Shown here: piece after piece, positions 53,170-61,983 of the stretch
How positions within the stretch are numbered: position 1 is the stretch's first letter
How the letters are laid out: each line of letters begins with the position of its first letter
NCBI GenBank assembly: GCA_965220055.1
Contig: CBDCPE010000004.1
Coordinates: 310,001 to 374,000, forward strand
Reading direction: 5' to 3'
Source: Bin87 sp965220055
GTDB lineage: Bacteria; Chloroflexota; Dehalococcoidia; Lucifugimonadales; UBA3495
Length of the DNA stretch: 64,000 nt
Made by a program: the position numbers and the translations under genes
The notes under the pieces: model-generated
Databases searched by the model: none
What the model was told of the DNA's origin: nothing
What the model saw: only the letters and a program-made list of their open reading frames with translations

Positions 53170-53831
53170 TCAATTCAAGCGTCCCTGGGTGCCGGGCCAG
53201 TTGTCGAGGTTTGGCACGTCACGGTCTGGGAACGTCCTCAGGTAGAGGTTCATTGCCGCGCCCCAAGTACCGTTGCGGTGGTCGCCGTCTGATTTGATCA
53301 CCACGTCGTCGCCCAAGTGGTGCTTGATCACCAGCATGGTGGCTGCGACCAGTTGGTCGTAGGGCATCATGTCCGTGTTGCAGCAGCCGTAGCCGGCTGG
53401 CCGGCCGGCCTTCTCGTTTTCGCTACGGTCGGGTGGGTAGCGGAAGTCGTCGCAGCCGTCCTCTCGGGCGTTGAACCGGATTTCGTCCGGCGAGAAGACA
53501 GGCTCGGCCTCGGGTTCGTTTCTCGAGCGGCACAGTGCCTTGCCCCACGTATGGGCCAGGGCCTGGGTGTCCTGTGCGATGGTGGGCGTCTTTGGGGAGC
53601 ATTGGTCCTTGATCCACCAGCGGTGGATGTATTCCCCGTCATGTCCCTTACGCTGCCTGGCGAATCGTTCTCGTGTTGCGTGGCTTGTCCAGGATTTGTC
53701 TCCGATTGAGGCCAGCCGTCGTCTTTTGGAGGCGGCGGGCGAGACGGTAGTTCCGGCGCTTCAGGGCGGTTGTCTTGGTTGCCGTCTGGCGGCGACGTTC
53801 GTTGGTCAGAGGGGTCAATTGCGTCGTTCAT
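53170..53831 (-). pseudogene. Hypothetical protein, frameshifted
   Basis: From ATG 53831 (GAGG 8 nt upstream): MNDAIDPSDQRTSPPDGNQD, a Pro/Glu-rich N-terminus. A shift near 53650-53720 moves to a frame open for about 180 codons: GHDGEYIHRWWIKDQCSPKT, PTIAQDTQALAHTWGKALCR, DEIRFNAREDGCDDFRYPPD, NTDMMPYDQLVAATMLVIKH, ending NWPGTQGRLN. No family recognised. The start overlaps the Fic fragment by 4 nt, so the genes were coupled. Confidence 0.55.
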
Positions 53832-54097
53832 GCTCGGTGCCTCCGCTCGGTGCTGTCGCAGTTGGATATTGCTTGCAGCATGGCCTGCCGTTGCAGGTCC
53901 GCCGTGAGGTTGACCAGCGGGATTGGGTCGCCGTCGGCGTTGACCTCGAGGTCCGAGATGTAGTCGTTGCGGTCGTCGCGGGTGACGACGATGGGCAGGT
54001 AATCGTACTGCATCAGGTGCCAAGTTACCAAGGTCCGCGTGACGCGGCCGTTGCCGTCGGCGAAGGGGTGGATGATCGACGTTGAGCGCTGTTTTCT
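53828..54097 (-). pseudogene. Fic-domain protein, C-terminal fragment 1
   Basis: An open frame without a start reads STSIIHPFADGNGRVTRTLV, TWHLMQYDYLPIVVTRDDRN, DYISDLEVNADGDPIPLVNL. HPFADGNGR is the Fic/AMPylation motif. Everything upstream of the motif is lost at about 54097, so inactive unless internally initiated. Confidence 0.75.
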
Positions 54098-54275
54098 TTA
54101 CGCACGGGGTCCGGAAAGGTAAAATTGTGTCCGACCGGGTCATCGCTCGACGGAGTGCCGGGCATTATCCGTCTGGTAGGCTCCGTGGCATCGGAGCCGA
54201 TTATTGCCCCTCGGAGAGAAACTGAGAGGGGGAGTGCTAACGTGTTGATTACGACGTGCACTCGAAAGGAGAAAC

Positions 54276-54434
54276 ATGGGTTGCCGGCCGCTTGCGATTA
54301 CCGCCGGTTTCCGTTCGGCCCGCTGCGTGAACGAGAGCGGGCGTCGGTTGAAGTTCCGTGTCGCGAACTTCCGATGGCGGCGTTGGTTATTTCTGAACAT
54401 TCTGGCTGACGCCAATTCGTCGTTGCATGCGTGA
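54276..54434 (+). CDS. Possible very short basic peptide gene
   Basis: 52 codons starting MGCRPLAITAGFRSARCVNE, with GAAAGGAG 4 nt before the ATG and ending LADANSSLHA. Only the strong ribosome binding site argues for it; no relative is known. Otherwise 54098-54522 holds nothing recognisable. Confidence 0.25.
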   Translation: MGCRPLAITAGFRSARCVNESGRRLKFRVANFRWRRWLFLNILADANSSLHA

Positions 54435-54522
54435 AGCATGGAACGGTGCCTGTGGCCCGACGATGCGAAGTTGGCGAACGGTTCGTGTAATCAGGCGCAA
54501 GGCCAGGTAAGCGGGAGCCACT

Positions 54523-54942
54523 TTGCGTCGTCCGAATCAGATCAGAATTCCGGTGCGTAGGCCGGCCGAATTGGCGGTTTTGGCCGAACGTGCGGTGTAC
54601 GCCGGCAGCGCGGAGCACAAGTTGGTGAGGTGGTGGGGTGGGTTGCCGATGGGGCGCCAGTTGCCTGGGGGTGGTGTTGGACGGCCTGGGAAGGAAACCA
54701 CGACGATTTGTCCGTTGACCAAAAAGTCGGACCAGGTCAGGGCGACGGGATGGGTTAAAGCCGCGATTCGGGATGGCCAATGTCGTTTCCACGAGTCCGA
54801 CCGGAATTTCCCGAAGAAGGTGTGGTACGAAGCCGACGGTAAGATCTGGATGGGTCTGTTGGTCAATGACGGTCTTGGGGAGTATAAGGGGTGGCCGATC
54901 TGCAGGGAGTACAGAGATGGAGTTTTTGGTCGAATGGATTGA
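54523..54942 (+). CDS. Hypothetical protein paired with an ImmA/IrrE-like gene
   Basis: 139 residues. PAELAVLAERAVYAGSAEHK, WWGGLPMG, TTICPLTKKSDQVRATGWVK, AAIRDGQCRFHESDRNFPKK, VWYEADGKIWMGLLVNDGLG, EYKGWPICREYRDGVFGRMD. Compact alpha/beta composition. Similar pairs (this protein plus a DUF955-like protein) appear in other mobile regions from memory, but no name can be assigned. Overlaps the next gene by 26 nt, implying coupling. Confidence 0.7.
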   Translation: MRRPNQIRIPVRRPAELAVLAERAVYAGSAEHKLVRWWGGLPMGRQLPGGGVGRPGKETTTICPLTKKSDQVRATGWVKAAIRDGQCRFHESDRNFPKKVWYEADGKIWMGLLVNDGLGEYKGWPICREYRDGVFGRMD

Positions 54943-56194
54943 CGGTGTGTCGAACGCCTCAGCTGAAGAGCGGGCAACCATGTGTGACCTGCGGATTTTC
55001 GTCGGGGACACGAATGCTTGTTCCCACAGAGATGATGTTGCCCACGAGGGGTACGAGTCCGTGGTTGTGCCGGCGGTATATTTGGCCGAGGGCATAGCGA
55101 CCGATTGGTGGTCCATCTTTGGTGGGCGAGACCGCAACCGCTCGATCTGGGCCTACGGAACCGGTTTCATCCTGCCGTGTTTGAGCTTTGGTTGCGATGG
55201 TTCGATGTTCGAGGTGTCGGGCGAGCAGATGAGTTGCGCGAACCCAGGGCTGCGTTTCTGGCAGGTTGATGCTGAGACCATCTCGCGTGAAGAGGCGGAA
55301 TGTCATCTGTCGGGATTCGTCGAGGATGTGGTTGATCGCTTGTCGGGAGAGGGCATCGACGGAAGTGAGGTCCAATTGCGTTGGAAGCGAGTGAGTGAAT
55401 CCCGCCAGGATCCTGAAGAGGTGGCGTTTTGCGAGGCTGCTGGCGCTTTGGGGTTGGACCCCTACGTCATGGACGATGGCAATGCTGACTTCATCGTTCG
55501 GGCCGGCAGAACGCTGACTGGCACTGCACTCACAGAATTCCTGGCTGGTGTTGACCCGGCGCGCCCAGAAGGTCGCCACAAGGTGCTCGCTTCAGTGGAG
55601 GAAGCTGCTGGAAAGGTGGAGCCCCGTTGGAGGTTGCCCGAACTACGGGCTGCTACCGAGGCAGTCGACTCCGTACTCCGCGAACGCCGTGCCGGTGAAG
55701 GCGGCTGGGGGACGGCATATCGCTTGGCTCGGGCAATTCGCCGGACCATCGGGGTCGGTGAAGGGTACGAGTTCGATTCGGTGTGTAACATAGCTGGGAA
55801 GCTGGGCAACTCGTCATTCGAGCGGTCGGAGGGGTTATCTGGTGTTGACGGCGTGGTGTCACGTGGAGCGGAGGTGCACGTCCATTTGCGGAAGCCGAAG
55901 TACGGCCCGCCATGGTTCGAGAATTTCAACCTGGCGCGGGCAATTGGGGATGCAGTCTGTTTTCCGGAGGAAGGGGCGTCCGTGGTCAATCGGTTGCATG
56001 GCGCGGAGCGGCAAGCGGCGGGCCGTGCATTCGCGGCGGAGTTTTTGGCACCCGTGGAAGCGGTTCGGGCGATGGTACAGGAAGGCTACGACATCGGGGA
56101 GATCGCCGGCAGGTTCGTAGTGGATCCAAGGGTGGTGCAACTCCAGATTGAGAATCGGAATCGCGTCGAGCAGGCGTGTTCTGGGATCATGTAA
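54917..56194 (+). CDS. ImmA/IrrE-like protein with lost zinc site
   Basis: 425 residues from ATG 54917 (GGGAG upstream). The N-terminal two thirds are unrecognised. The last 100 residues follow the ImmA/IrrE (DUF955) plan: ENFNLARAIGDAVCFPEEGA aligns with the HELGH helix but reads RAIGD, and ERQAAGRAFAAEFLAPVEAV matches the ExxAN-FAxxLLMP segment with the Glu-x-x-Ala-Asn altered. A C-terminal HTH-like part reads MVQEGYDIGEIAGRFVVDPR. Metalloprotease activity is therefore unlikely; it may bind a partner or act as antitoxin to the upstream protein. Confidence 0.7.
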   Translation: MEFLVEWIDGVSNASAEERATMCDLRIFVGDTNACSHRDDVAHEGYESVVVPAVYLAEGIATDWWSIFGGRDRNRSIWAYGTGFILPCLSFGCDGSMFEVSGEQMSCANPGLRFWQVDAETISREEAECHLSGFVEDVVDRLSGEGIDGSEVQLRWKRVSESRQDPEEVAFCEAAGALGLDPYVMDDGNADFIVRAGRTLTGTALTEFLAGVDPARPEGRHKVLASVEEAAGKVEPRWRLPELRAATEAVDSVLRERRAGEGGWGTAYRLARAIRRTIGVGEGYEFDSVCNIAGKLGNSSFERSEGLSGVDGVVSRGAEVHVHLRKPKYGPPWFENFNLARAIGDAVCFPEEGASVVNRLHGAERQAAGRAFAAEFLAPVEAVRAMVQEGYDIGEIAGRFVVDPRVVQLQIENRNRVEQACSGIM

Positions 56195-56373
56195 GTAGGA
56201 TGGTCCGAAACGGTCCTACAGTTTTAATAGTCGCTAGGGTTAAGTTCCCTGTCGCCACCTACGCCTTGAGGCGTGCTGGCCCGCAATTTCGTCGAAACAT
56301 CATTCGCCGTGGGTACCCGCTTGCACGGCGTATTGGCCGTCATGCCGCGGATCAGGGCGCTGGGCGTGAGACT

Positions 56374-56575
56374 TCAACCCTGGGTTGCTGAGAGCAGTAT
56401 GGCTCGTAGAATTGCTCGCCGGTGCAGCCGTGCCGTGAACTCCACCAGCGGTGCCAGCTCTCCGTTGTGGGCGCCCTCGAGGGCGTCGATGTAGTCGTTG
56501 CTGCACCAAGTGCCAAGAAACTAAGGCTTCCGTCACGCGGTCGTTGCCGTCCTGAAGAGGGTGTATCTGCGTGGA
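56374..56575 (-). pseudogene. Fic-domain protein, C-terminal remnant 2
   Basis: Minus strand: PLQDGNDRVTEALVSWHLVQ in one frame, then NDYIDALEGAHNGELAPLVE, FTARLHRRAILRAILLSATQ, G-stop in another. Corresponds to HPFADGNGR...DYISDLEVN of 53828-54097. The motif is damaged (His lost, GND for GNG) and frameshifted. 56195-56373 and 56576-56696 show nothing else. Confidence 0.6.
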
Positions 56576-56696
56576 TCGGATGGATCAGGGTGGCTGAAGT
56601 GGAGCGACGTTCAGAATCGCCAAGGCCACGCGTGGGCGAACGGTTGGTGTGACCTTAACCCGCTGCCGCTCTCCTAGATCCTCTCCATCCGCCGTA

Positions 56697-57422
56697 TCAA
56701 AACGTGTCGGCGATGTCGCAACCGAGGAACTGGCGTCCCACCTGGTGGGCGGCGGTCATCACGGAGTAGCTGCCGGCCGCCGGGTCGAGCACGACGTCGC
56801 CGGGGTCGGTGACCGCCTCGATTAGACGGGCCTGAAGGTTCACGGGCTTGGGATGAACGTTTCCGATGCGTTTGACCTTTTCCGTAACGACGTCGGGAAT
56901 GTCGTCGCTATTCCAAATGCCTTCGGCCCGTGTGGGCGGTTTCTGCATAATGAGCAGGTATTCCCCGACGCGTCGGGTGCGGTATCCCATGCCCATCCTG
57001 GCTTTGTCCCAGGTGATGAGATCCACGACTTCGAGACCCTGCTGTCCCACCCAGGGACCGACGCCCGTGCACAGGTGGAACTTGTCGATCCACAGAAACA
57101 GGTGGCCAGAGGGGATCAAGGCTGCGGAGATGCCGGCGATGAATTCGCCGATGGTCTCCTCGCTCATCTGGAGGAGGCTCGAGCGGCCTCGTCCCCTGCT
57201 GACGCCTTCGTTGCCGTAGCGCATCTTGTCCAGCAGGCCACGGTACTGCGGGTCGAAGATGCAGAGCGGAATGGACTCCGGCTCCAGCGCCGCCAGGAGT
57301 TCCCGGCCGTCGCATTGGTGCCGCTGGTTGAGCGGCAACGGCCAGGCGACAGCCTGAGCCGTTGCCGTCCGGGGACAATTGGTTGTCGGAGAGACGGTCA
57401 TGAGGGGCGGATGGGTTGCCAT
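56697..57422 (-). CDS. Beta-class DNA methyltransferase, copy 2
   Basis: 241 residues, paralogue of 52153-52950: CIFDPQYRGLLDKMRYGNEG, the RSSLLQMSEETIGEFIAGIS helix, DPGDVVLDPAAGSYSVMTAA, and a short ending GCDIADTF. 61 nt downstream of the Cas4-like nuclease on the same strand, so a nuclease-methyltransferase pair. This looks like the less rearranged copy. Methylation site unknown. Confidence 0.87.
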   Translation of the reverse strand: MATHPPLMTVSPTTNCPRTATAQAVAWPLPLNQRHQCDGRELLAALEPESIPLCIFDPQYRGLLDKMRYGNEGVSRGRGRSSLLQMSEETIGEFIAGISAALIPSGHLFLWIDKFHLCTGVGPWVGQQGLEVVDLITWDKARMGMGYRTRRVGEYLLIMQKPPTRAEGIWNSDDIPDVVTEKVKRIGNVHPKPVNLQARLIEAVTDPGDVVLDPAAGSYSVMTAAHQVGRQFLGCDIADTF

Positions 57423-57483
57423 TGTCGTGTCGTCACCCTGGTGTGTTTTTCTGCTCGCACGCCGGCCATAGAGCGGCTGCCCT

Positions 57484-58134
57484 TCAGAAGTCGGTGGTAT
57501 CTCCGGCCTCCGGCTCGGAACCTTCTTCGATGCGTTCCGGACAGTCGGCGGTTGTAATGTCGCAGAACCGGCATTCCTGCCGTGACGGCACCCGTCTCGC
57601 GGGTTCGTCGGATGACAGGCGACGGATGAGCGCGCCCAGGTTCTGGATGAACTTGTCGTCGATGTTCTCTGCCGAAATACGGACCATGTGGTCCCGGTAG
57701 GTGACCTGCCCCCTGAGCCTGGCGTTCCGGTAGCGTTCGAGCGCCCTTGGGACGGCGTACAGGTAGATCATCACCTGCACGGCGTGGCTGGGGCTTTCGT
57801 GGCCGGTCTTCGCGTCGACAATGACGGCTTCGTTGTCCCGATGCGCGATTATGTCTGGCTTGCCAGACAGCGTTGCTGACCGGCCGCGCAGCTGAAAGCC
57901 GTTCTGTCCCTCCACTTCGATGCTGTAGCCGCCGACTTCCCAGTTGGCTCTCCGTTCGTTGAGGAGCGCGGTGTGGTTGAGCATCCACTGGGCCTGGTTG
58001 AAGTCGGACGGTGGCTTGGCCCAATTCTTATGGTGGGCTTTGAACCAGGCTGCCCACTCACATGAGTTTTCTCCCGTGAGAAGGCGAGGCAACCAGGTGG
58101 CCCAGATGTAGGGGTGTTCTCTCTTTTGCGGCAT
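57484..58134 (-). CDS. PD-(D/E)XK nuclease, Cas4/RecB-like
   Basis: 216 residues from ATG 58134 (GGAGG upstream). Core: SGKPDIIAHRDNEAVIVDAK TG-type, that is PD, then D-A-K, followed by SHAVQVMIYLYAVPRALERY (the QxxxY helix). A C-terminal Cys set ECRFCDITTADCP could hold an Fe-S cluster with an upstream Cys, as in Cas4/AddB. No cas genes or CRISPR array nearby, so it is a stand-alone nuclease paired with the methyltransferase. Confidence 0.85.
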   Translation of the reverse strand: MPQKREHPYIWATWLPRLLTGENSCEWAAWFKAHHKNWAKPPSDFNQAQWMLNHTALLNERRANWEVGGYSIEVEGQNGFQLRGRSATLSGKPDIIAHRDNEAVIVDAKTGHESPSHAVQVMIYLYAVPRALERYRNARLRGQVTYRDHMVRISAENIDDKFIQNLGALIRRLSSDEPARRVPSRQECRFCDITTADCPERIEEGSEPEAGDTTDF

Positions 58135-58205
58135 GTGACGGTTCCTCCAAGTTAGGTAGCCGTCGTCAGCCTGACGTGAGTTTATTCCTGAGCCGTGTGG
58201 TCGCG

Positions 58206-58631
58206 CTACGGCCGGCCGTCATCAACTTCGACGGTGGCCGTTCTGTGTGCCGAACTTGCCGGAGGGGTCTGAAAACGCCGCTGTGGGCCCAACTGCTGGG
58301 TACGCCGTCGGAGGCCGTCCGGGCGGCGCTGCGGGCGAACTCGGCCCATCTGGCGCCCGGAAGGAGACCGGCTGCCCCGTCGCCTGTGGTGCCGGAACTC
58401 CTGCTCCAGGCGGAGTTTGGAGATCTGCACGATGGGGAACCGCCCGTGAGGAGGGAAGTGAGGCTCTGGCGTTTCTGCCAGCTGCTCGATGATGGCCAGC
58501 ACCTGCCCTTCGCCCTGTAAATCCCTGGCGCGGGCCGCCCAGTCGCAGGTGATGGTGGATGGGGCCGTGGTCAATCCGGCCGATTGGAGGAGTCGTAACA
58601 AGGGGTGACGGCGCCGCGGGATGGCCGGCAT
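58206..58631 (-). CDS. Hypothetical protein (weak)
   Basis: Up to 141 residues; the first 85 (LLRLLQSAGLTTAPSTITCD, GQVLAIIEQLAETPEPHFPP, FPIVQISKLRLEQEFRHH) look protein-like. The rest is Arg/Gln-rich, and the overlapping frame (PAPQATGQPVSFRAPDG) may be the true continuation, so a frameshift is possible. 72 nt upstream of the nuclease on the same strand. Confidence 0.35.
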   Translation of the reverse strand: MPAIPRRRHPLLRLLQSAGLTTAPSTITCDWAARARDLQGEGQVLAIIEQLAETPEPHFPPHGRFPIVQISKLRLEQEFRHHRRRGSRSPSGRQMGRVRPQRRPDGLRRRTQQLGPQRRFQTPPASSAHRTATVEVDDGRP

Positions 58632-58820
58632 AACGGTCCCCGTGGCGCCCAGGATTGCCCGACCTCCCTACGGTCCCCATCGGCAGCTCGGCGGCTCCAT
58701 GATTCGCCGCCGCCAGCGTCAGGTTCGGGAAGCGGGTGACCGACAGGAAATCCCATGCCGCGTCATAAGCGGGAAGGGAACCAATGACAAACAGGCCGCA
58801 TAGGCCAGGGAGGTGCCCAT

Positions 58821-59774
58821 ATGGCGCCGCGTGAACTACTGAGTGATGAGCAGAGGCGTCTGCTCCGGATCACGGGGCTGATGCCTCTCTCCAGCGTCTC
58901 GAACCTGGCGCCTGTTCTGGGGACAGGAGAGCGGAGCATCCGCCGGATGCTGAACGGGCTGCGTCGCGGCGGCTGGGTGTGGTCGGTGCGTCGGGGGATG
59001 ACGGAGCGGCGGCAGGAGCGGTGGTTTCTGACCCGTCAGGCGGCGGACCTGCTCTACGCCAGCGACCACCAGCATGCCGCGCCCCGGGAAGCCGCGCGGG
59101 CGGCCCTGCCCTTCGGCTACTCTGCCGCGCCGCCGGCCGACTTCGACCGGCGGTTTGCACAGGACCACGAGCACCAGCCCCACTTCGAACATCTGGCTTC
59201 CTCACCCTTTGTTGCGCGGCCATCGCACGATGACGGCGGAGCGGGCACTTACCACGAGCATCCGCCGTGGACGGCCACCAGCCGGGGCATCGAAATGTCC
59301 CTGCGCCGCCTGGCCATGCTCGAAACGGTGTACCGGCTGGCGCCGGAGTTGCTCACCTCGGGACACCTGCGTTGGCCGGCGGGGGAGCCATCCGCCAGAC
59401 ATGACCTGCGGATGACCGATTTCCGCCTGCTGCGGTACGGCGGCTTCCATCACGCCGTGGCCCGCTATGGTCCTGAGGTGTGGACCCCCTTCATCTACGC
59501 CGGTCTCCACGCCACCGAGCGCGCGCTCAGGCGCAAGGAACAGCACCAACTGTGGGGCGTGGACGCCTACGTTCATGACGAGGACCGCTACCTGCGCATC
59601 GCCAACCGGGTGTTCTACGAGGATCCGGAACAGGAGGTGCGACCCTCGGCACGTGTGGTGGTAGCCGCCGACGCCTGGGCGGCGGAGTTGGCCCGGCAGA
59701 CTCTGACCGGTTCCACTCCCACGCTGATCTGGACGCCGGGCAACGGCTACGGAGGCAACCCATGGTGGAGCTGA
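58821..59774 (+). CDS. Replication-relaxation-like winged-helix protein 1
   Basis: 317 residues. N-terminal winged helix: LLSDEQRRLLRITGLMPLSS, VSNLAPVLGTGERSIRRMLN GLRRGGWVW. The C-terminal part has RMTDFRLLRYGGFHHAVARY, TPFIYAGLHATERALRRKEQ. Layout fits proteins of integrative elements and plasmids annotated as replication-relaxation family. Overlaps the next gene by 13 nt. Confidence 0.7.
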   Translation: MAPRELLSDEQRRLLRITGLMPLSSVSNLAPVLGTGERSIRRMLNGLRRGGWVWSVRRGMTERRQERWFLTRQAADLLYASDHQHAAPREAARAALPFGYSAAPPADFDRRFAQDHEHQPHFEHLASSPFVARPSHDDGGAGTYHEHPPWTATSRGIEMSLRRLAMLETVYRLAPELLTSGHLRWPAGEPSARHDLRMTDFRLLRYGGFHHAVARYGPEVWTPFIYAGLHATERALRRKEQHQLWGVDAYVHDEDRYLRIANRVFYEDPEQEVRPSARVVVAADAWAAELARQTLTGSTPTLIWTPGNGYGGNPWWS

Positions 59775-60595
59775 GGCCGTCCAGAGACCTGGTGGCGGAC
59801 CCGTCCGGCCATCCCAATCTGGGCCGACCCGAGAACATCGACCGCTGGCTGGGCCGCAACCGGGACCTGGCCGCGCTGGACGGTCCCCACGCCTACCGCG
59901 TGTTCATGACCATCGCCGAGTTTCCCGCCGTGCGGGCGTCGCACCTGCGGCGCATCGTGGGCGGCGCATCTGCCGAGGTAAGCCGGATACTGGATGATTT
60001 CGTCAGCACCGGGCTGGTTGCGGAGTTTGACGGGCGCTACTACCTGGACCGGTCGGGAATGGCGCGGGCGGCCACCCTGAGCCGCGTGTCGACGGCAGCG
60101 ATTCGGCGCCGCCACGGGGCCTACTTGGAGCAGTGGTACCGGGAACATGAAGCTCAGCACAACGACGGGCTGAACCGGCTGGTGGCGCGCTTTGCCCAGG
60201 AGGGCGTGGCGGCAGTCGCCGGGTGGCGGGGCGAGGTGAACGTCCCCGACGTTACCCAGGTGCGGCCGGACCTGCTGGCGCCCGTGGTGGCGGGGCCCTA
60301 TGGCGGCGGGTACTATTTCCTCGAATACGAACGATTCGCCGGGAGCCAGCGCACGGAATCCAAGCTGCGGCCCTACCGGCGAATGATGGAGATGGGTCGT
60401 GCGCTGCCGATGCTGATGGTGGGCGACAGTTATGCGGTGGTGGAGAACTTCCTGTCGTTGGCCGGTGATCTGCCTCTGCTGGCCGCCAGCCTGGATATGG
60501 CCCTGCAAGGGCCGCTCAGCGGCGCGTACACCGTGTGGCGGAGTCCTGCCGGCGGTTCAGTGGAACTGTACTGCCTGAGACGAAACCGGTACTGA
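59762..60595 (+). CDS. Replication-relaxation family protein 2
   Basis: 277 residues. Winged helix AYRVFMTIAEFPAVRASHLR, RIVGGASAEVSRILDDFVST, GLVAEFDGRYYLDRSG. A nuclease-fold-like C-terminal domain has VRPDLLAPVVAGPYGGGYYF, LEYERFAGSQRTESKLRPYR (P-D ... E-x-E ... K pattern seen in this family). Coupled to the preceding gene; both suggest an integrative or plasmid-derived element. Confidence 0.75.
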   Translation: MVELRPSRDLVADPSGHPNLGRPENIDRWLGRNRDLAALDGPHAYRVFMTIAEFPAVRASHLRRIVGGASAEVSRILDDFVSTGLVAEFDGRYYLDRSGMARAATLSRVSTAAIRRRHGAYLEQWYREHEAQHNDGLNRLVARFAQEGVAAVAGWRGEVNVPDVTQVRPDLLAPVVAGPYGGGYYFLEYERFAGSQRTESKLRPYRRMMEMGRALPMLMVGDSYAVVENFLSLAGDLPLLAASLDMALQGPLSGAYTVWRSPAGGSVELYCLRRNRY

Positions 60596-60624
60596 CGCCT
60601 CGGAGCCCTGGGCGGAGGCAGCAA

Positions 60625-60870
60625 ATGGACGCGGCGCGCCCAGGGAGCGCCGCGTCGGCAATTGTCGATGAGCCGGTGGCGATGGTAAGAACTGACGGTC
60701 CTGCAATTTCGTTCTCTGGGAGGCCTGGTCTGCAAGGACCGTCAACCGCGCAGGACGTCCACCTGAGCCGAGCACTTTCCGGTGCGGACCTGCAACGACT
60801 GAAACGTACCGCGGTGGGCCGCTGTGCCGATGCCATTCCCGCAACTCAAGCCCGCTCCTATTCGCAGTAG
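60625..60870 (+). CDS. Small hypothetical protein (weak)
   Basis: 81 residues starting MDAARPGSAASAIVDEPVAM, with GGAGG 6 nt before the ATG, 29 nt after the preceding gene. Contains STAQDVHLSRALSGADLQRL KRTAVGR. No family recognised. Converges with the 60858 gene with a small overlap. Confidence 0.35.
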   Translation: MDAARPGSAASAIVDEPVAMVRTDGPAISFSGRPGLQGPSTAQDVHLSRALSGADLQRLKRTAVGRCADAIPATQARSYSQ

Positions 60871-61157
60871 CGCTCGTAGTTGGCGCGGATCTCATCCATC
60901 GTGACCTCCCCGCGCTCCAGTTGGACCTGCAACCGTTCCGCCGTCGCCTCCGCGCTCAGCAACACGGTCCCGACCGCCCTGGACACCGTCAGCCGGTGCA
61001 AAGCGGTGTTGGGGTCCGCCATGCGCTCGGCGTACCTGCGTACCATCCGTTCGTCAGCGTTCATCCCGCAGGCCAAAGTCGCCCACATGGTGGCGACGGC
61101 CCACGCCACCGCCAGCATTTGTCCCAGGCTACGCTTCCTGCCGTGCCAGGCTGGCAT
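60858..61157 (-). CDS. Small exported or membrane-anchored helical protein
   Basis: 99 residues from ATG 61157 with GGGAGGG upstream. Basic start MPAWHGRKRS, one hydrophobic helix LGQMLAVAWAVATMWATLAC, then a helical domain ERMVRRYAERMADPNTALHR and LQVQLERGEVTMDEIRANYE. A lipobox-like LACG suggests a lipoprotein. Upstream 61158-61482 holds no convincing gene. Confidence 0.5.
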   Translation of the reverse strand: MPAWHGRKRSLGQMLAVAWAVATMWATLACGMNADERMVRRYAERMADPNTALHRLTVSRAVGTVLLSAEATAERLQVQLERGEVTMDEIRANYERYCE

Positions 61158-61482
61158 TGCCGCCCTCCCGACCGGACGAGATGGCGCGGGTTCGTGAGGG
61201 CAATCCCTCCGGCAGCATTTCCCCAGCTCCGGCATGCTGCGGTCGCCGGTCCTCTCCGGGCCTACGCCAGATGCTCGAAGCTTGGTCTGACACTCGCCGG
61301 TGTACGGTTCCGCAGCGCCGGTGCGAACATGTAGAACCCGCACGGGGCGTCCGTCGCCAAGGCAAATCGCGTGACTTCATGAGCCGGCTGGAATCTCCGC
61401 CAGAATCCGGCAGTGGCCGCACGGTCCCCATTCGTCGGCTCCGTTCATCGTCCATACCCGCACGCGGTCGGAGAACTGCCGG

Positions 61483-61983
61483 TCATGAACTCGCCGTCCC
61501 CTTCATGTTCTGCACTTGGTCAAACTCCTGCTGTGTGACGATTGCAGGGAAGGCGTTGGGCGCCCGCACCGCGGTGTCGGGGTCCTGCATATCCTGCTTC
61601 GCCGCCACGCTGGTGCCGCAGTAGACCTCGTTGCCCAGGATGCGCCTGACGTGTTGCCCGCGCCACCGGCCGACCGTCGGCGCCTTGGCTCCACCGGCAT
61701 TCAGTTCCGCCGCGATCTCGAGCAGGGAGGCGCCCGCGAGGCGCAGGTCGAAGATCATCCGCACCGTCTCCGAGTCCGGCGGGTCCAGTTCGAGCTTGTA
61801 GCGGCGGACGCCGCGGTCCTAGGTGGCAACCTTGCGGTAGCCGTAGGGCGCGTTGGCGAAAACGTAGAAGCCCCGCTGGGCGGCTGCCCTCATGCCGCGA
61901 CGGACCTGTTCGGAGTGTCTCCTGCGCTGGAGATCAAAGGGGTCGGTGGGGATTGCATTTTCATCCGGTTCAGCAACTGACAT
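61483..61983 (-). pseudogene. Serine recombinase internal fragment
   Basis: From ATG 61983: SEQVRRGMRAAAQRGFYVFA, NAPYGYRKVAT, an in-frame TAG (about 61820), then DRGVRRYKLELDPPDSETVR, MIFDLRLAGASLLEIAAELN, RRILGNEVYCGTSVAAKQDM, and QQEFDQVQNMKG. This is the recombinase domain without the catalytic resolvase domain and without the C-terminal coiled coil. A dead relic of a second serine recombinase. Confidence 0.8.

Noticed and set aside
57484..58134. Cas4 as part of a CRISPR-Cas locus
   Set aside because: No repeat-spacer array and no other cas gene in the window; the methyltransferase neighbour points to another context.
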